Assembly: GCA_002254745.1 (NCBI GenBank)
Contig: NJED01000027.1
Coordinates: 1-16,125 of the forward strand
Length of the DNA stretch: 16,125 nt
Direction: 5' to 3'
Source of the DNA: Desulfurococcales archaeon ex4484_217_1
GTDB lineage: Archaea; Thermoproteota; Thermoprotei_A; EX4484-217-1
Part shown: positions 14,245 through 16,125 of the stretch, in pieces
How the letters are laid out: every line of letters begins with the position of its first letter
Position numbering within the stretch: position 1 is the stretch's first letter
Position numbers and translations under genes: made by a program
Notes under the pieces: model-generated
Database searches by the model: none
Told to the model about the DNA's origin: nothing
What the model saw: only the letters and a program-made list of their open reading frames with translations

Positions 14245-14351
14245 GCCGCCGTAGCTCAGTCTGGGAGAGCGCCCGTGGACGCCCATGTTAGGGCGATCCG
14301 GCGAAGCTGAAGACCGGGATGTCCGGGGTTCAAATCCCCGCGGCGGCACCA
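14245..14351 (+). tRNA. tRNA-Phe (GAA anticodon) with a 30-nt intron at position 30/31
   Basis: The acceptor is GCCGCCG/CGGCGGC, with D-arm GCTC...GAGC, T-arm CGGGG-TTCAAAT-CCCCG, A73 and encoded CCA. Removing 14276-14305 leaves anticodon stem CCCGG/CCGGG and loop CTGAAGA, so the anticodon is GAA. The intron lies inside the 5' side of the anticodon stem, not at the usual 37/38. The acceptor and D-arm regions are almost the same as those of the tRNA-His at 5458-5551, which suggests shared ancestry or constraint. Confidence 0.93.
14276..14305 (+). other. Non-canonical tRNA intron (30/31) with bulge-helix-bulge motif
   Basis: The exon CGCC (14271-14274, with the preceding C) pairs with intron GGCG to make a four-base central helix. 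Three-base bulges CGT and AAG flank it, and the cuts fall after their second bases. The inner stem GGACGCCC/GGGCGATCC (one bulged A) closes a short loop. This is the relaxed bulge-helix-bulge that the archaeal splicing endonuclease of Thermoproteota accepts. Confidence 0.85.
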
Positions 14352-14562
14352 TTTCACCTTTATTTTCCATAACTGACTAGACTAGGTAATGTTTTTTCTA
14401 ATTTTCCACACTATTTTCTATAGAGGGTAACTTCCAATTCTACTCTACCATTACCTCCTTCTACCTCATTTTCAAACTATACTATCGTAACTAATTAACG
14501 AAAACACTGTAGCAAAAGAAACTTAAAAACCGATGCTGATGAGGGAAAAATTAATGGAGTGT
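14352..14562. other. Intergenic stretch between tRNA-Phe and tRNA-Glu, no gene seen
   Basis: About 210 bp of AT-rich sequence between convergent tRNA ends. I see no open frame of useful length. A CTGATGA at 14536-14542 resembles a C box, but no matching D box follows at a suitable distance. Confidence 0.5.
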
Positions 14563-14671
14563 TGGTGCCGCGGCCGGGATTTGAACCCGGGTCACGGGCT
14601 TTCCCCGGCAGTTGCAGTTTATGTGGGAGCTCGAGAGGCCCGCATACTTGACCTGGCTATACTACCGCGGC
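14563..14671 (-). tRNA. tRNA-Glu (CTC anticodon) with a 31-nt intron at position 37/38
   Basis: On the minus strand the acceptor is GCCGCGG/CCGCGGC, the D-region is GTATAGCCAGGTCAAGTATG, typical of tRNA-Glu, and the T-arm is CCGGG-TTCAAAT-CCCGG. A73 and CCA are encoded. After removal of 14601-14631 the anticodon stem is CGGGC/GCCCG with loop CTCTCGA (anticodon CTC). It begins 17 bp downstream of the stop of the small membrane-protein gene on the same strand. Confidence 0.92.
14601..14631 (-). other. Canonical tRNA-Glu intron (37/38)
   Basis: Exon CTCT can pair with intron GGGG (two C-G and two G-U pairs) as the central helix, flanked by bulges CGA and AAA. Inside lies a 12-base direct repeat AACTGC AACTGC. 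The intron position is the usual archaeal one. Confidence 0.75.
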
Positions 14672-14688
14672 ATCAAGAATGATTTGTT

Positions 14689-15099
14689 TTAAGCCGCTTT
14701 ATATTCTTTTAGTTTTCCCGCAATTTTCGTGGCTACATAAGTCAGTACTATTATCAATAAAAATAATTGGCCCCAATCGAGAATTATGCTGCATTTACTA
14801 TTCTTACATGTTCTCAGCAAAAGTATCCCATAGTATTCTACGTTAAGCGTAGAATAGAGGATAATGTAATGCAGAATTATAAATAACGTGATAATCGACA
14901 ATATTAGTGACAATATTTCTTTCCCAAATCTTTCCACGAAACCATAAACTACAGTCATGCACAGTACTGTAAATATCAAGAATGCAGCTGCAACGCTAAG
15001 CTCTAAGAACCCCTTGGCTCTGAAGAACATTAGCATTATTATAAATACCAGTAGAATTAGGGATGCGAAGTAAATTTTCAAGTTTAGACATTTAAACAT
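14689..15099 (-). CDS. Small four-helix membrane protein, unknown function
   Basis: 136 residues with about four hydrophobic segments: IYFASLILLVFIIMLMFF, LSVAAAFLIFTVLCMTVVYG, ILSLILSIITLFIILHYIIL and LFLLIIVLTYVATKIAG. A loop between helices 3 and 4 carries two cysteines (RTCKNSKCS) that could form a disulphide on the outer face. The tail is basic (KLKEYKAA). I recognise no family. The ATG at 15099 has only a weak AAGG upstream and no evident promoter of its own. It lies 25 bp after tRNA-Gly and 17 bp before tRNA-Glu on the same strand, so it may be expressed by read-through from the tRNA-Gly promoter. The length of the open frame and its consistent hydrophobic pattern support a real gene. 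Confidence 0.65.
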   Translation of the reverse strand: MFKCLNLKIYFASLILLVFIIMLMFFRAKGFLELSVAAAFLIFTVLCMTVVYGFVERFGKEILSLILSIITLFIILHYIILYSTLNVEYYGILLLRTCKNSKCSIILDWGQLFLLIIVLTYVATKIAGKLKEYKAA

Positions 15100-15124
15100 T
15101 TAGAGAACCTTAATGGAGAAGTTT

Positions 15125-15203
15125 TGGTGCGGCCGCCGGGATTTGAACCCGGGATTGCCGGCGTGGAAGGCCGGCGTCCTAATCCAGGCTAGACGACGGC
15201 CGC
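15125..15203 (-). tRNA. tRNA-Gly (TCC anticodon)
   Basis: The cloverleaf has acceptor GCGGCCG/CGGCCGC, anticodon stem CCGGC/GCCGG with loop CTTCCAC (anticodon TCC), T-arm CCGGG-TTCAAAT-CCCGG, A73 and encoded CCA. No intron is present. Confidence 0.93.
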
Positions 15204-15358
15204 TTAAACCCACATATAGAGTGAGTAGTGTAAGGCTTAAAGCTTTACTCAAGATCACAAAGGGTGAGTATGTTCTTTTAACGTTCGCAAATAGAAAATA
15301 TTAAATAATTAGCTAGTACCATGATTAGGTAAAGGCTCTTTGAGAAGAGGCACCAGGA

Positions 15359-16125
15359 TTGAGCGAGTATGTTAAGACGAAACTTGACACTATAAAGTAC
15401 TATGTACGTATGTCTGAGGAAACAGATTACATTATGCCCTTATGGTTACCCTTCCTCCCGGCAATACTGGCCGTCGTAAGCTTCATTATATGGTTTATCA
15501 TACTCGCTACTTCAATAAAACTAGGGTACACTGGGGGGCCCATGGGCCCTATACGTCCCCACATAGTTCCAGCAGCTTTCATTACAGGTTTAGGAACTCT
15601 AGGGGTAATAATTGTAGTAGCTGCGGTCATTAACATATACGTTCTCTACAAATGGATTTCCCGCAGAAACGACCACTTTAAGAGAGCACGTAGACTATAC
15701 AAAGAAATTTTAGAACTCCTTAATGTATTAAGTAAAGACAAGAAACCTGCAAAAATAGCTTCCCTAGAGAGCATAATGAAAGAAATGGAAGTTGAAGAAA
15801 CAGAAAAGTCAGCGATAATATGGATTGTACTTGTTCTTATAATAGGGTTTCTAATATTTTACGTGTACCATTTTCTAAACAGAGACTTCTATAAACATGA
15901 GAGAAGGGAGGCTATGTTAGCTGAAAACATTGCCGATGTTCTAAGTGAATTAGGAGCTACACGAGTACCTAGAAAAATATTCTTCGAAGCAGTACCTAAG
16001 AGAAACACTATACTGTACATTGTGCTTTCATTTCTAACACTAGGCATGTTCGGACTCTACTGGATATACACAGTGACCAAGGACCCTAATGAACACTTTA
16101 GACTCCATAAAGTTTGGGAAGAAGA
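15359..16125 (+). CDS. Multi-pass membrane protein (C-terminal part DUF4234-like), 3' end outside the window
   Basis: The frame is open from TTG 15359 to the window end, 255 complete codons. GAGG lies about eight bases before the TTG; ATG 15410 is an in-frame alternative. There are four clear membrane segments: LWLPFLPAILAVVSFIIWFI, VPAAFITGLGTLGVIIVVAA, IIWIVLVLIIGFLIFYVYHF and LYIVLSFLTLGMFGLYWIYT. Between segments 2 and 3 is a charged cytoplasmic loop of about 65 residues (RRNDHFKRARRLYKEILELL and onward). The last segment, with its GLYWIYTVTKDPNEHF tail, resembles DUF4234 membrane modules, whose function is unknown. A TATA-like ATTAAATAATT lies near 15299-15309. The gene stands apart from the tRNA cluster, and nothing nearby indicates its job. 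Confidence 0.8.
   Translation, partial: MSEYVKTKLDTIKYYVRMSEETDYIMPLWLPFLPAILAVVSFIIWFIILATSIKLGYTGGPMGPIRPHIVPAAFITGLGTLGVIIVVAAVINIYVLYKWISRRNDHFKRARRLYKEILELLNVLSKDKKPAKIASLESIMKEMEVEETEKSAIIWIVLVLIIGFLIFYVYHFLNRDFYKHERREAMLAENIADVLSELGATRVPRKIFFEAVPKRNTILYIVLSFLTLGMFGLYWIYTVTKDPNEHFRLHKVWEE

Noticed and set aside
14536..14542. CTGATGA resembling the C box of a C/D guide RNA
   Set aside because: The first base does not fit the purine consensus and no D box occurs at the right distance.
15536..15549. 14-base perfect palindrome GGGCCCATGGGCCC
   Set aside because: It encodes Gly-Pro-Met-Gly-Pro within the membrane protein and is adequately explained by Gly and Pro codons; no partner sites were seen.

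Overview
The window is archaeal DNA. It encodes archaeal/eukaryotic-type translation and ribosome-assembly factors (aIF2-beta, aIF1A, NMD3, Rio1, a Pno1/Dim2-like KH protein, a DUF424 protein). It also has archaeal tRNA genes with encoded CCA ends, two of them with splice-type introns, one at a non-canonical position. TATA-like elements and many GTG/TTG starts fit the same picture. The intron pattern and overall gene style suggest a thermophilic member of the Thermoproteota (Crenarchaeota). That placement is an inference; no rRNA gene is present.

Layout. (1) 1-3800, minus strand: an ABC importer operon of the Fe3+/thiamine/2-aminoethylphosphonate type, with binding protein, fused double permease and ATPase. 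All three genes are damaged as written. (2) 3993-5156, plus strand: a secreted, membrane-anchored coiled-coil protein divergent from the importer. (3) 5157-5551: a gene-poor stretch and a tRNA-His(GTG) with a duplicated anticodon segment. (4) 5688-9238, minus strand: a compact operon in the order aIF2-beta, DUF424, NMD3, aIF1A, Rio1, KH protein, linking initiation to ribosome maturation. (5) 9292-11757, plus strand: a MiaB/CDKAL1-type tRNA methylthiotransferase, a small possible winged-helix protein and a metallophosphoesterase. (6) 11760-15203: five tRNA genes (Val, a CAT-anticodon tRNA, Phe with intron, Glu with intron, Gly) interspersed with a COG0731-like radical SAM enzyme, S-adenosylhomocysteinase and a small membrane protein. 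(7) 15359 to the end, plus strand: the start of a multi-pass membrane protein running off the window.

Functional themes are translation, RNA modification and the SAM cycle: two radical SAM enzymes, S-adenosylhomocysteine hydrolase, initiation factors and six tRNAs. No mobile element, CRISPR array or defence island is visible.

The most unusual signal is a cluster of six short tandem duplications (94, 75, 30, 68, 16 and 28 bp) between positions 116 and 5720. I saw nothing comparable in the remaining 10 kb. They double a Walker A segment, shift the ATPase frame, double part of the tRNA-His anticodon arm and rewrite the end of the KH gene. In the two repeats whose copies differ, all four differences are synonymous. 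That suggests two strain haplotypes joined head-to-tail by an assembler, rather than evolution in place. I found no convincing new biological system.
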